Assembly (NCBI GenBank): GCA_040219575.1 | Contig: JAVJSD010000058.1 | Span: 1-64,000 of the forward strand | Direction of reading: 5' to 3' | Length of the DNA: 64,000 nt | DNA from: JAVJSD01 sp040219575 | GTDB lineage: Bacteria > Planctomycetota > Planctomycetia > Pirellulales > Pirellulaceae | Part shown: positions 20,040-29,315 of the stretch, piece by piece | Numbering within the stretch: the stretch's first letter is position 1 | Layout of the letters: each line of letters opens with the position of its first letter | Notes under the pieces: generated by a model | The model's database searches: none | What the model was told of the DNA's origin: nothing | Seen by the model: only the letters and a program-made list of their open reading frames with translations | Translations under genes and position numbers: made by a program

Positions 20040-21119
20040 ATGGCCAAGGCCTCCGCAAAGAAACACAAAAAGTCGTCGTCCGCGTCCAAGTCCGCGCCCG
20101 CTCGGCCGTCGCCGCTGCTCGACTACCTGCGGTTGCTGCGGATTCCCAACGTCTTCACCGCCATGGCCGACGTGGCGATGGGGTTCGTGTTCGTCCATCC
20201 GCTCACCGACGCCCGCTATCCCGGGCAGGCGGTGTTCTCTGGACTGTTCGAACGAGGCGTGTTCCCCTTGCTGGTGCTGGCCTCCAGCCTGCTCTATCTG
20301 GCGGGGATGGTGCTCAACGACGTGTACGACGTCGAGGTCGATCGCCAGGAGCGGCCCGAGCGGCCGATTCCCTCCGGGCGCATTCCCCTGGTGACCGCCA
20401 TGCGCCTCGGCTACGGCATGCTGCTGGGCGGCGTCGTGCTCGCCTGGCTGGCCGGACTGCTGGCCCCTTGGCAGGGCGCGCTTCCCTGGCGGGCCGGCGT
20501 GGTCGCCACGTTGCTGGCCGGCGCGGTGCCGGCCTACGATCGCGTACTGAAAAAGACCTCCGTCGGCCCGATGGCGATGGGCGCCTGCCGCTTCTTCAAC
20601 GTGCTGTTGGGCATGAGCGTCGCCGGCGGCGCGGCGCAAGGCGGACTGGCCGTGCTCGCCTTCACACCGGCGCAGCTCGTCGCCGCGGCCGGCATCGGCG
20701 TGTATATCGCCGGCGTCACGCTCTTCGCCCGCGACGAGGCGAAACAAAGCCGACAGCTTCAACTCGGCGCGGCCCTGGTCGTGATGGTGATGGGCATCGT
20801 GCTGTTGGGACTCTTTCCCCGCCTGCTGCCCGAGGCTCACTTGGCGAAATGGGCCGACCGGGCGAGAATGCTGGATGTCATCTGGCCGCTGGTGTTGGCG
20901 GTGCTGTCGATCACGATCGTGCGGCGCTGCAGCGTGGCCGTGATGGCGCCGTCGCCGCTGCGCGTGCAGACGTCGGTCAAGATGGCGATCCTGTCGCTGA
21001 TTGTGCTCGACGCGGCCGTGGCGTTCTTGATGAGCGGTCCTCCGCCGGCGGCCACGATCGGCATCTTGGCTCTGCTCGCGCCGACGCTGCTGCTGGGCCG
21101 CTGGGTCTACTCGACGTGA
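20040..21119 (+). CDS. UbiA-family prenyltransferase (EboC-like)
   Basis: This 359-residue membrane protein has a Lys/Ser-rich cytoplasmic N-terminus (about 1-25) and then roughly eight or nine helices. The first aspartate-rich motif, NDVYDVEVDRQERPERPIPSG (about 94-114), is the Mg-diphosphate site of UbiA prenyltransferases. The second, which should be DxxxD, is weaker around AYDRVLKKT. It would prenylate an aromatic or polar acceptor. Alone it could be a quinone or chlorophyll-type enzyme. The immediate partner, a TIM-barrel isomerase at 21125, resembles the EboC/EboE pairing of the ebo clusters, but ebo genes A, B, D and F are not adjacent. Confidence 0.75.
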   Translation: MAKASAKKHKKSSSASKSAPARPSPLLDYLRLLRIPNVFTAMADVAMGFVFVHPLTDARYPGQAVFSGLFERGVFPLLVLASSLLYLAGMVLNDVYDVEVDRQERPERPIPSGRIPLVTAMRLGYGMLLGGVVLAWLAGLLAPWQGALPWRAGVVATLLAGAVPAYDRVLKKTSVGPMAMGACRFFNVLLGMSVAGGAAQGGLAVLAFTPAQLVAAAGIGVYIAGVTLFARDEAKQSRQLQLGAALVVMVMGIVLLGLFPRLLPEAHLAKWADRARMLDVIWPLVLAVLSITIVRRCSVAVMAPSPLRVQTSVKMAILSLIVLDAAVAFLMSGPPPAATIGILALLAPTLLLGRWVYST

Positions 21120-21124
21120 AGTCC

Positions 21125-21961
21125 ATGTTGCTCGGCTACAACACCAACGGTCTGGCGCATCACGATCCGATCGACGCGGTCGACCTGCTGGCCGATATCG
21201 GTTACCGCAGCGTGGCGATCACCATCGACCACGGCGTGCTCAGTCCCCGCGACGACCGCTGCCTGGAGCAGGCCCATCGCCTCCGCGACGCGCTGCAGGC
21301 CCGCGGCATGCGGTCGGTGATCGAAACCGGCGCCCGATTCCTGCTCGACGCGCGCGAGAAGCACGAGCCCACGCTGGTCTCGGCCGATCCCTCGGGCCGC
21401 GCCCGCCGCGTCGAGTTTCTCAGGCACGCCATCGACATGGCCCGCGAGTTGGGCGCCGACTGCATGTCGTTCTGGTCGGGCAGGCTCCGCGACGAGGTGG
21501 GGGCGGGCATCGCGCTCGACAGGCTCGCCGGCGGACTGCGGCAGGTGATCGACTACGCCGCCGATCAGGATGTGATGCTCGGCTTCGAGCCGGAACCCGG
21601 CATGTTCATCGACACCACCGCCAGCTTCGAACGGTTGCTGCAGTGGATCGACGCCCCGCACTTCTGCCTGACCCTCGACGTGGGCCACCTCTACTGCCTG
21701 CACGAAGTGCCCATCGCCGACTACATCACCCGTGGCGGCGAGCGGATCGTGAACGTGCACATCGAGGACATGCGGGCCGGCGTGCACGAGCACTTGATGT
21801 TCGGCGAGGGAGAGATGAGCTTCCCCCCGATCATCGAGGCCTTCCGGCAGATCGACTACCGTGGCGGCCTGCACGTCGAACTCAGCCGCCACAGCCACGA
21901 AGGCCCCACCGCCGCCCGCCGAGCATACGAGTTCCTGTCGCCGCTGATGGGCGAGGTGTAG
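21125..21961 (+). CDS. Sugar phosphate isomerase/epimerase (xylose isomerase-like TIM barrel)
   Basis: This 278-residue AP-endonuclease-2/xylose-isomerase-type TIM barrel starts 5 bases after the UbiA gene; a GTG at 21116 overlapping that stop is an alternative start. Metal and acid residues are recognisable in MLGFEPEPGMF (Glu), CLTLDVGHLYC (Asp, His), VNVHIEDMRAG (His, Glu/Asp) and GGLHVELSRHSH (Glu), the usual set for a divalent metal site. The reaction is not predictable. Tight coupling with the prenyltransferase suggests one pathway, possibly like ebo. Confidence 0.75.
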   Translation: MLLGYNTNGLAHHDPIDAVDLLADIGYRSVAITIDHGVLSPRDDRCLEQAHRLRDALQARGMRSVIETGARFLLDAREKHEPTLVSADPSGRARRVEFLRHAIDMARELGADCMSFWSGRLRDEVGAGIALDRLAGGLRQVIDYAADQDVMLGFEPEPGMFIDTTASFERLLQWIDAPHFCLTLDVGHLYCLHEVPIADYITRGGERIVNVHIEDMRAGVHEHLMFGEGEMSFPPIIEAFRQIDYRGGLHVELSRHSHEGPTAARRAYEFLSPLMGEV

Positions 21962-22113
21962 CGGTCGAAGCCGCCGCGACAAAAGCCTCACCATTCAGAG
22001 GACTTGCCGGCGTTCCGTGGTACACTACAGACTTCCGAAAACGGCGACACCTCGCCGGGGATGCATCTGTCGAGTTTTCACTCCGTCCGCGCAACGATTG
22101 TCGAAAGTTGAAC

Positions 22114-22677
22114 ATGCTACGAACATTGACCTTCAGCAGTGTGAGTTTGCTGTTGTTGTTGGTCGCCGGCGGCGCCTCGGCCGAAGCGCCGGTCAAGTCG
22201 GGATTGCAGACCGGCGAGCAGATCCTGGCGGTGTTCGAACCGATCAACATCACGGGCGAGCACGCCGGTGAGCCGCACTGCCTGGTGTGCGAAAACGGCG
22301 TGAGCCCCGTGGCGATGGTCTTCGCCCGTCAGTGGAACGAACCCCTGACGCGGTTGGTCAAGCAACTCGACGCCGCGGCGGCGAAGCATCGCGAGCAGGA
22401 GATGGGCGCGTTCGTCGTCTTTCTCAGCGACGACGCCGAGTTGCCGGCTAAGTTGAAAGCGGCGGCGAAGAATCACCAGTTGAAGCACGTCGTGCTGAGC
22501 ACCTTCGACGCCGCCGGCCCCGAGGGTTTCGAGGTTTCGGCCGACGCCGATGTGACGGTCGTGCTGTACCGCGAGTTCGTCGTCAAGGCGAATCACGCCT
22601 TTCGCCGAGGCGAATTGGGAGAGAAGCATGCGGCGAAGGTCCTCGCCGACCTGCCGAAGATCCTTGTCAAAGAGTAA
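22114..22677 (+). CDS. Exported thioredoxin-fold-like protein
   Basis: A 187-residue protein with a clear Sec signal (MLRTLTFSSVSLLLLLVAGGASA, cleaved near residue 23). The mature part has C56 and C59 in PHCLVCENG and alternating strands (VVFLSDD, VVLSTFD, VTVVLYREFVV) that look like a thioredoxin or peroxiredoxin fold. A redox or copper-handling role is possible but unproven. It stands 72 bases before the Trx/PDZ gene on the same strand, and both are exported with Cys pairs. Start chosen at the ATG beginning the signal peptide; the upstream frame is spurious. Confidence 0.6.
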   Translation: MLRTLTFSSVSLLLLLVAGGASAEAPVKSGLQTGEQILAVFEPINITGEHAGEPHCLVCENGVSPVAMVFARQWNEPLTRLVKQLDAAAAKHREQEMGAFVVFLSDDAELPAKLKAAAKNHQLKHVVLSTFDAAGPEGFEVSADADVTVVLYREFVVKANHAFRRGELGEKHAAKVLADLPKILVKE

Positions 22678-22748
22678 GCCGCTCAATGCGGTCCTGTCCT
22701 TGGTAGCCATTCAATTCTGATAGCCAACCAGTTGCGGAGATTCCATCG

Positions 22749-24038
22749 ATGCGCGTCGCCAGTATTTTGTTGCTCGTCACTGCGTGTTTGCTGCTTGTCG
22801 CGAGCGTCGCTACCGCGAAAACGCCGCTCGGCGAAGCGCTGAAGGACATCGACGTCGCCGACCACTGGATCTACGACGATCTGCCCAAAGCCGTGGCCGA
22901 GGCGAAGTCGTCGGGCAAGCCGCTGATGATCGTGCTTCGCTGCGTGCCCTGTCCGCCGGGCCGCAGTCTCGATGCGAAGGTGATGCAGCCGGCCGGCGAA
23001 CTGGCCGACGTCGAGAAGCAGTTTGTCTGCGTGCGGATCATTCAAACCAACTCCCTGAACCTCGATCTGTTTCAATACGACTATGACATGTCGTGGTCGG
23101 CGATGTTCATGAGCGCCGACGGGGCGATCTACGGCCGCTACGGCACGCGATCGGCGGGCGGACCGGGATCCGACAAACATCTTTCACCCGTTGGATTTCG
23201 CCTGGCCGCCGAGCGGGCGCTCGCACTGCACGACGACTATCCCGCCAATCGCGAACAACTGGCCGGCAAACGCGGCGAGCCGGGCGAATACCGTCGGCCC
23301 ACGGAAATCCCCGGCCTGACCGATCGACCCGCCACGGCCACCACGCGGCAGAACTGCATCCACTGCCACATGGTGAAGGACTACGCCATCCGGGCCAAAT
23401 GGGAGGCCGGCCGGCTGACCGAGAAGGACCTGTGGGTGTATCCCATGCCGCAGCAGATTGGCATGACGATGGACGACGAGCAGGGCCTGAAGGTCAAGAG
23501 CGTCGAGTCCGGCTCGCCGGCGGGGAAAGCGGGCATTGCGGCGGGAGATGAGCTGGTTTCGATCAGCGGTCAACCGCTGATTTCGCTGGCCGACATTCAG
23601 TGGGTGCTGCACAACACGCCGAGCGACGCCGAGTTGGCGGTCGTTGTGAGCCGCAACGGCGCGACGCAGTCGAAAACGCTCTCGCTCAGCGGCGATTGGA
23701 AGAAGGCCGACATCGCCTGGCGGCCCTCCACCTGGTACGGCTTGCGGCAGGGAGTGAAGATCGAGCCGCTCACCGCGCAAGAGAAGGCGGCCCGAGGCCT
23801 CGACGCCGAACAACTGGCGCTGCAGGTCAAGGGTCTGTTCGGCAAGGGGGGCCCGAAACTGAAACAGGCCGGCTTGCGTCAGAACGACGTGATCGTGGCG
23901 GTCGACGGCAAGACCGACGCGATGACCGAGACCGACTTCTTGGTCTACCTTCGACTGGAGCGCGGCCCCAAAGACCGCATCACGTTCAGCGTGCTCCGAG
24001 ACGGTGGTCGGAGCGACGTGACGTTGCCAGTGTGGTAG
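22749..24038 (+). CDS. Exported thioredoxin-like/PDZ protein with CXXCH motif
   Basis: This 429-residue protein has a signal peptide (1-23). A thioredoxin-like domain follows (about 40-155) with C65-V-P-C68 at the redox position (VLRCVPCPPG). Then comes C203-I-H-C206-H207 (NCIHCHMVKDY), a c-type heme attachment pattern. Two PDZ-like domains follow (about 245-305, SGSPAGKAGIAAGDELVSI, and about 355-429). I recall planctomycete relatives annotated as Trx7/PDZ (seleno)proteins with selenocysteine in the first motif; here both are Cys. It probably works in the periplasm-like space. The neighbouring gene at 22114 may be a partner. Heme binding is inferred from the motif only. Confidence 0.7.
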   Translation: MRVASILLLVTACLLLVASVATAKTPLGEALKDIDVADHWIYDDLPKAVAEAKSSGKPLMIVLRCVPCPPGRSLDAKVMQPAGELADVEKQFVCVRIIQTNSLNLDLFQYDYDMSWSAMFMSADGAIYGRYGTRSAGGPGSDKHLSPVGFRLAAERALALHDDYPANREQLAGKRGEPGEYRRPTEIPGLTDRPATATTRQNCIHCHMVKDYAIRAKWEAGRLTEKDLWVYPMPQQIGMTMDDEQGLKVKSVESGSPAGKAGIAAGDELVSISGQPLISLADIQWVLHNTPSDAELAVVVSRNGATQSKTLSLSGDWKKADIAWRPSTWYGLRQGVKIEPLTAQEKAARGLDAEQLALQVKGLFGKGGPKLKQAGLRQNDVIVAVDGKTDAMTETDFLVYLRLERGPKDRITFSVLRDGGRSDVTLPVW

Positions 24039-24336
24039 GCCGACGTTGTGGTAGGCCGACGTCGCGCATGCGGCGGTCGGCACGCGCTGGTGCGCGTCCT
24101 CCGCGGTAGCGAAGCGATACCTTGCTGGTCGTCAGCACGGCGATTGCCGCCTGTTTTGTGAAGACCAGGCGAAGATGCGGTGGCGATTCTGCAAACTCCC
24201 GCCGCGCAAGATGAAAACGATTGACAGCTAGCTGACCGGCAGTAGAGTGACGCCGGAAGCGCGACGCGAACCGCCGCCGGCGGCTCTCGCCCGAGATCGC
24301 GCATGGCAGTTCGAGGCCCGCCGGCCCCGGTTTGGT

Positions 24337-27300
24337 ATGTCCACTCGGCAATCGGTTTCCTGTCCCTACTGCGATAAGAAGATGTCGCTGCGCGACATCA
24401 AGCCGGGGCGCTACAAACCCCAGTGCCGCGAGTGCCAGCGAAAGTTCGTGCTCACGATTCCCGATCCCACGCCGATCGTTCGCACGTTGGCCGAAGACAA
24501 GGAGTTGGCGGAGCAGGACGCGCAGCGTTCGCGGCGACACGTCATCGACGCGGAGAAGACGGCGCCGCCGCACAGCCGTAGCGACAAACCGCACCGCGAA
24601 CTGCAACCGACCCTTGCGCATCAGGAAAGGCACGCCTCGAGGGTCGGCTCGCAAAGCGATCACGACACCGTCCAGCAGACCTCGGCCTTCATGCCGATGG
24701 AGGTTGAACAACTTCAGTCCACGACGCTTCCTCACGGCGATTCCTCCGATGAATCGGCCGTCGATTCGGCCGTCGAATCGGTCGACGGCGCGCTGGGTGG
24801 ACTCGGCGACGCCACGCTGCCGCCCGACGCTCAAGCCGAACGCAGCGCGACGAGGGGCTTCGATGCGACGGAGCTAGGCGCAACGACCGGCGTCGCGCCG
24901 TCGCAGTTCGATGCCGCCCATCCCGACGCCGCCCATCCCGACGACGCCCATCCCGCGGCCGCCGAAGCTGGTTTGGCGAGCATCAAAAAGACAGCCCCGC
25001 TTCGATCGGAACGTACCGCGGCCGCCGACGCCACCGAGGTCTACAGTCCAAAGACAACGGCCGAAGCAACCGACGAGTCGACCAGCGCAGGCGCCGACAG
25101 GACCGAAATCTATCAGGGCGACGCAGCCAAAGCTGAAGATTTGCCGGCCGACGCGCCGCGCAACATCGGCGGCTACAAGATCGTCCGCGAGTTGGGCCGC
25201 GGCGCGATGGGCGCCGTCTACCTGGCCCGGCAAGTGTCGCTGGATCGAAAAGTGGCGCTCAAGGTGATTCAGCCCCGCATGGCCAAGGATCCGGTGTTCA
25301 TCAGCCGCTTCACACGCGAAGCGTACGCCGCCGCCCAGCTCACGCATCACAACATTGTGCAAGTCTATGACCTGGGCGCCTCGGCCGGTAATCACTACTT
25401 CAGCATGGAGTTCGTCGAGGGCCGGCCGCTCACCGAAGTCGTTCATCAGCAAGGACGTTTAAGCGCCGAGGCGGCCGTGGGCTACGTGCTGCAGGCCGCC
25501 CGGGGGCTGCACTTCGCCCACGAACACGGCATGGTGCATCGCGACATTAAGCCAGACAACCTGCTGTTGAACGATCGGGGCATCGTCAAGGTGGCGGATC
25601 TGGGCTTGGTCAAGACGCGCGGGGCCGGCGAAGACGGCGACGGCAAAGCCGCCGAAACCACCAACGAGCAGCTCCGCCAGACGATCGACGCCGAGCAGAC
25701 GATCGCCAATGTGGCGATGGGGACGCCCGCGTACATGCCGCCCGAACAGGCCGAAGACGCGGCCCACGTCGATCATCGCGCCGACATCTACTCGCTGGGC
25801 TGCACGCTGTACGTGCTGCTCACCGGCCGCCCGCCGTTTCAAGGCGCAAGCGCCCTGGAGGTAATCACCAAGCACAAGAGCGAGCCGATGGTTCGGCCCG
25901 AGGCGGTCGTCAAACGCGTGCCGCCGCAACTCTCCGAAATCAACATGCAGATGGTCGCCAAGCGGCCGGAGGATCGCCAGCCGGACATGGGCCGGGTGAT
26001 CGAGCAACTCGAGGGCTTTCTAGGCGTCCGCAGCGGCGGCGACTTGTCGCCCAGCGAAGAGAACATGGTGGAGTTGGAAAGAAGCGTCGCCCTGCTCACG
26101 CGCGGCAAGTGGCGGGGACTGCGGCCGAAACTGCTGCTGGGGTTCTTCGCCTTGTGCGGCGTGCTGTTCGCCGCCGGAGCGGCGCTGCTCAACGGTTGGC
26201 TGCTGGGAGGCGGCATCGGCCTGGCGGTGATGACCACGGTCGCGTATTTCGTGCTCAGCGGACTGCTCGACCGCACCTACCTGCTGGCCAAGGTCCGCGA
26301 GATGATGTTCGCCAGCCGCTGGACCGACTACCTGCTTTGGACCGGCGGCGCGGCCCTCGCCCTGTTGATGCTCTACTTGTTCGGGCTGTTGCTGCCCACG
26401 GCGATTTGGCTGGTGATGTCGGTCGGCGTCGCCGCGGGCTTCTATTTCGTCGTCGATCGGCGCGTGTCGGCCGAGAGGCGCGCGGCGGTCGATCAGGCCG
26501 AGCAACTGCTGAAAAGAATGCGGCTCCGCGGCCCGAAGGAGGAGTCGCTCCAGCAGTTCGTGGCCCGGTTCGCCGGCGCCGATTGGGAAGAGATGTTCGA
26601 GGCCCTGTTCGGATACGAGGCCAAGATCGAGGCCCGGCAGTGGCGGCAACCGGCGCCCAGCGAAAAGAAGCAGAAGACGTATCGGGCCTGGCGCGACCCG
26701 ATCGTCGAGCGGATCGACGCGCGCATCGCCGCCATTCGCCAGGCCCGCGAACGGCGCCACTTGCAGAAACTGGAGCAGGCGGCGCTGGAGGCCAAGGGCG
26801 TCGACCGCAACCAGGCCCGCGAAGAAGCGCTCGACGCGGCCGACGCCATGGTCGATCAGGCCGCCGTTCTCCGCCAGGTCGCCCGTACGCCCAGCACCGC
26901 CGAGACGGCCGCCAACAAGCGGGCCATGGTCAAGAACATGCTGGCCGCCACGCGGTCCGAGGGGCAGCGTCGCAAGCAATCGCTGGGCGGTCGAATCCGC
27001 GCCGCGCTGCAGTTCGCCTTCGGCGGCAAGGTGCGTTTCGCCGCGGGCGCCGCGCTGCTGACGGTCTGCCTGCTGTGGTTGAATCAGAACGGTCTGGTTC
27101 CCGGCGCGGAGATTCGCGACGCGGTGACGGGCGGCGCCGCCGTCAGCGAACTGCGCAACCTCACCGCCGAGCAGAAGCTGGCCATGCTCGAACAGATGAA
27201 CCAGCCGGCCGACACGCAACCGGTCGCCTTCCTGCCGTCTCCGCTGAATGCCTGGCTGAGCAACTTTAACACGGGCCTGGCGGGCGTGATCCTGCTCGTG

Positions 27301-27519
27301 TCGATCTTCTTCCGCGGACCGCGCGCCGCCGGCTTCGCGCTCGTCGCCGCGTTGGCCGCCGTTTTTGTTCCGATCCTTGCCTCTCCCTATCTCAGCCTTG
27401 TCCCCGCCTATATCTTTCCCGCCGACAGCATTCTCCGCCCCGGCGACATCGTCGGCATGACGGCCGGCGGCCTGATCGCGCTGGTCGGCGTCCTCGTCCT
27501 CCGCCGCTCGAGCAAATAG
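24337..27519 (+). CDS. Large transmembrane serine/threonine protein kinase with N-terminal zinc ribbon
   Basis: A 1060-residue protein. It begins with a small zinc ribbon (C9, C12, C30, C33; CPYC and CREC), followed by a long acidic, Ala/Asp-rich linker with repeats such as HPDAAHPDAAHPDDAHP. The Hanks-type kinase lies at about 277-553: LGRGAMGAVYLA, the lysine in KVALKVI, HRDIKPDN with catalytic D403, ADLGLVK in place of DFG, and GTPAYMPPEQ. The C-terminal half holds at least five hydrophobic segments with charged loops between them. I preferred the ATG at 24337 because the zinc ribbon starts there; a GTG 30 codons upstream is possible. The signal sensed is unknown. Confidence 0.85.
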   Translation: MSTRQSVSCPYCDKKMSLRDIKPGRYKPQCRECQRKFVLTIPDPTPIVRTLAEDKELAEQDAQRSRRHVIDAEKTAPPHSRSDKPHRELQPTLAHQERHASRVGSQSDHDTVQQTSAFMPMEVEQLQSTTLPHGDSSDESAVDSAVESVDGALGGLGDATLPPDAQAERSATRGFDATELGATTGVAPSQFDAAHPDAAHPDDAHPAAAEAGLASIKKTAPLRSERTAAADATEVYSPKTTAEATDESTSAGADRTEIYQGDAAKAEDLPADAPRNIGGYKIVRELGRGAMGAVYLARQVSLDRKVALKVIQPRMAKDPVFISRFTREAYAAAQLTHHNIVQVYDLGASAGNHYFSMEFVEGRPLTEVVHQQGRLSAEAAVGYVLQAARGLHFAHEHGMVHRDIKPDNLLLNDRGIVKVADLGLVKTRGAGEDGDGKAAETTNEQLRQTIDAEQTIANVAMGTPAYMPPEQAEDAAHVDHRADIYSLGCTLYVLLTGRPPFQGASALEVITKHKSEPMVRPEAVVKRVPPQLSEINMQMVAKRPEDRQPDMGRVIEQLEGFLGVRSGGDLSPSEENMVELERSVALLTRGKWRGLRPKLLLGFFALCGVLFAAGAALLNGWLLGGGIGLAVMTTVAYFVLSGLLDRTYLLAKVREMMFASRWTDYLLWTGGAALALLMLYLFGLLLPTAIWLVMSVGVAAGFYFVVDRRVSAERRAAVDQAEQLLKRMRLRGPKEESLQQFVARFAGADWEEMFEALFGYEAKIEARQWRQPAPSEKKQKTYRAWRDPIVERIDARIAAIRQARERRHLQKLEQAALEAKGVDRNQAREEALDAADAMVDQAAVLRQVARTPSTAETAANKRAMVKNMLAATRSEGQRRKQSLGGRIRAALQFAFGGKVRFAAGAALLTVCLLWLNQNGLVPGAEIRDAVTGGAAVSELRNLTAEQKLAMLEQMNQPADTQPVAFLPSPLNAWLSNFNTGLAGVILLVSIFFRGPRAAGFALVAALAAVFVPILASPYLSLVPAYIFPADSILRPGDIVGMTAGGLIALVGVLVLRRSSK

Positions 27520-27615
27520 TACGGACGTCCGCGTCGACTTCCTCGTCCATCGAACCGGTTGACCGCGTCGATCTGAGGGGCCGGCGCTCTTCCTCAGTCG
27601 TCGGACAAGAATGAT

Positions 27616-27651
27616 GTCGACAGGAAGGTCGACAGGAAGGTCGACAAGGAT
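27616..27651. repeat. 12-base tandem repeat (gtcgacaggaag x3)
   Basis: Two perfect units and one diverged third unit lie in the 238-base gap between the kinase and the DUF1501 gene. They contain repeated SalI-like GTCGAC palindromes. No coding role is likely. Confidence 0.75.
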
Positions 27652-27757
27652 GTCCGTCGTGCTCGGCTTGGACCGCCGAGTTACCGAAGTCGCCGCGGCG
27701 AGGTATGATGGAATGTTGGCCGCGGACGTTCAGCACCTCCCTCCATACACGCCCCCC

Positions 27758-29191
27758 ATGTCGCACTCCTCTCAACTCACTCGGCGTGAAATGCTCCGCC
27801 GCTCCGGCATGGGGCTGGGAATGCTCGGTCTGGCGGGCGTGATGGCCGACGGCGGACTGTTGCAATCGGCCGCCGCCTCCGCAGGAACCAATCCGCTGCT
27901 CCCCAAGCAGCCGCACTTTCCGGCCAAGGCCAGGCACGTCATCCATTTGTTCATGAACGGCGGGCCGTCGCACGTCGATACGTTCGACCCCAAACCGTCG
28001 CTGCAGAAATACGCCGGCAAGCCGCTCCCCATGCCCAACCTGCGCACCGAGCGCAAGACCGGTGCGGCATTTCCCTGTCCCTTCAAATTCCAGAAGTACG
28101 GCGAGTCGGGCCTGGAGGTGAGCGAGATCTTTCAGCACACCGCCCGGCACATCGACGACATCGCCGTGGTCCGCTCGATGCAGGCCGACGTGCCGAATCA
28201 CGAACCATCGCTGATGCTGATGAACTGCGGCGAATCGCGGTTGGTGCGGCCCAGTGTCGGCTCCTGGACCACCTACTGCCTGGGGACCGAGAACCAGAAC
28301 CTGCCCGCCTTCATCGCCATGTGCCCGGGCGGCTACCCCATCGCCGACCAGCAGAACTGGCAATCGGCGTTCCTGCCGGGTGTTTTTCAGGGCACGTATG
28401 TCGATTCCAAGCACACCGAGATCGACAAACTGATCGCCCACGTGAAGAACGACTATCTGCCGCGCGACGTGCAGCGCCGGCAACTCGACGCCTTGGCGCA
28501 GCTCAACGCCCTGCATCGAGAGCGGCGCGGCGCCGACGACAACCTCGACGCCCGCATCCAGTCGTTCGAACTGGCCTACCGCATGCAGATCGAAGCCAGC
28601 GAGGCGCTGGACGTCAGTCGTGAGCCGCAACACGTGCTCGACGCCTACGGCCCTGGCGTGCAAGCGCGGCAGATCCTCATCGCGCGGCGTCTGGTGGAAC
28701 GAGGCGTGCGCTACGTTCAACTCTGGCAAGGCGCCGGCCAACCGTGGGACAGCCACGACGACCTCGAGCGCCGGCATCGCGAACTGGCGGGCCAGATCGA
28801 TCAGGCGATCGGCGCGCTGCTGGGCGATCTCAAACAACGTGGACTGCTCGACGAGACGCTGGTGTTGTGGGGCGGCGAATTCGGCCGCACGCCGACCGTC
28901 GAACTGCCGCAGGAGGGCGCCAACGCCGGCAAGGTGAACGGTCGCGATCACAACCACTGGGGCTTCACCGTCTGGATGGCCGGCGGCGGCGTGAAAGGCG
29001 GACAGGCCTACGGCGCCACCGACGAGTTCGGCTTCCAGGCGGTCGAGAACCCGGTCCACGTCCACGACCTGCACGCCACCATGCTGCACCTGCTGGGCTT
29101 CGACCACGAGCGGCTCACCTACCGGTATGCGGGACGCGACTATCGGCTGACCGATGTGCATGGGAAGGTGGTCCGTGAGTTGATTGCGTGA
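27758..29191 (+). CDS. Tat-exported DUF1501 (sulfatase-fold) protein
   Basis: This 477-residue protein begins with a twin-arginine signal (TRREMLRRSGMGLGMLGLAG, about 8-27). The mature body carries DUF1501 landmarks: HLFMNGGPSHVDTFDPKP near the start, then the late GGEFGRTP and GRDHNHWGF segments and VHVHDLHATMLHLLGFDHE at the end. The family is related to the alkaline phosphatase/sulfatase superfamily and is amplified in planctomycetes, usually beside a DUF1549/DUF1553 cytochrome-domain protein. That partner is missing here. The start at 27758 is where the Tat signal begins; the upstream frame translates the tandem repeat. Catalytic activity is unproven. Confidence 0.85.
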   Translation: MSHSSQLTRREMLRRSGMGLGMLGLAGVMADGGLLQSAAASAGTNPLLPKQPHFPAKARHVIHLFMNGGPSHVDTFDPKPSLQKYAGKPLPMPNLRTERKTGAAFPCPFKFQKYGESGLEVSEIFQHTARHIDDIAVVRSMQADVPNHEPSLMLMNCGESRLVRPSVGSWTTYCLGTENQNLPAFIAMCPGGYPIADQQNWQSAFLPGVFQGTYVDSKHTEIDKLIAHVKNDYLPRDVQRRQLDALAQLNALHRERRGADDNLDARIQSFELAYRMQIEASEALDVSREPQHVLDAYGPGVQARQILIARRLVERGVRYVQLWQGAGQPWDSHDDLERRHRELAGQIDQAIGALLGDLKQRGLLDETLVLWGGEFGRTPTVELPQEGANAGKVNGRDHNHWGFTVWMAGGGVKGGQAYGATDEFGFQAVENPVHVHDLHATMLHLLGFDHERLTYRYAGRDYRLTDVHGKVVRELIA

Positions 29192-29309
29192 GGTGAGTGG
29201 TGAGTGGTGAGTGGTGAGTGGTGAAATGCGACGGGCGTCGCTTCCCCAAGCCGACGACTTGTCGTCGTCGTTTTGTGAGTAGGTGAGTAGGTGAGTAGGT
29301 AGGTGACTG
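29192..29309 (-). repeat. Dispersed intergenic element, copy B (inverted relative to copy A)
   Basis: Read on the minus strand this gives cgacgacaagtcgtcggctt, then ggggaagcgacgcccgtcgc, then atttcaccactcaccact. This is the same order as copy A at 18978, with four to five 7-mers. On its other side copy B carries a further 8-base array (gtgagtag x3, 29275-29300). It fills nearly all of the gap between the DUF1501 and CPBP genes. Confidence 0.8.
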
Positions 29310-29315
29310 CACCAG

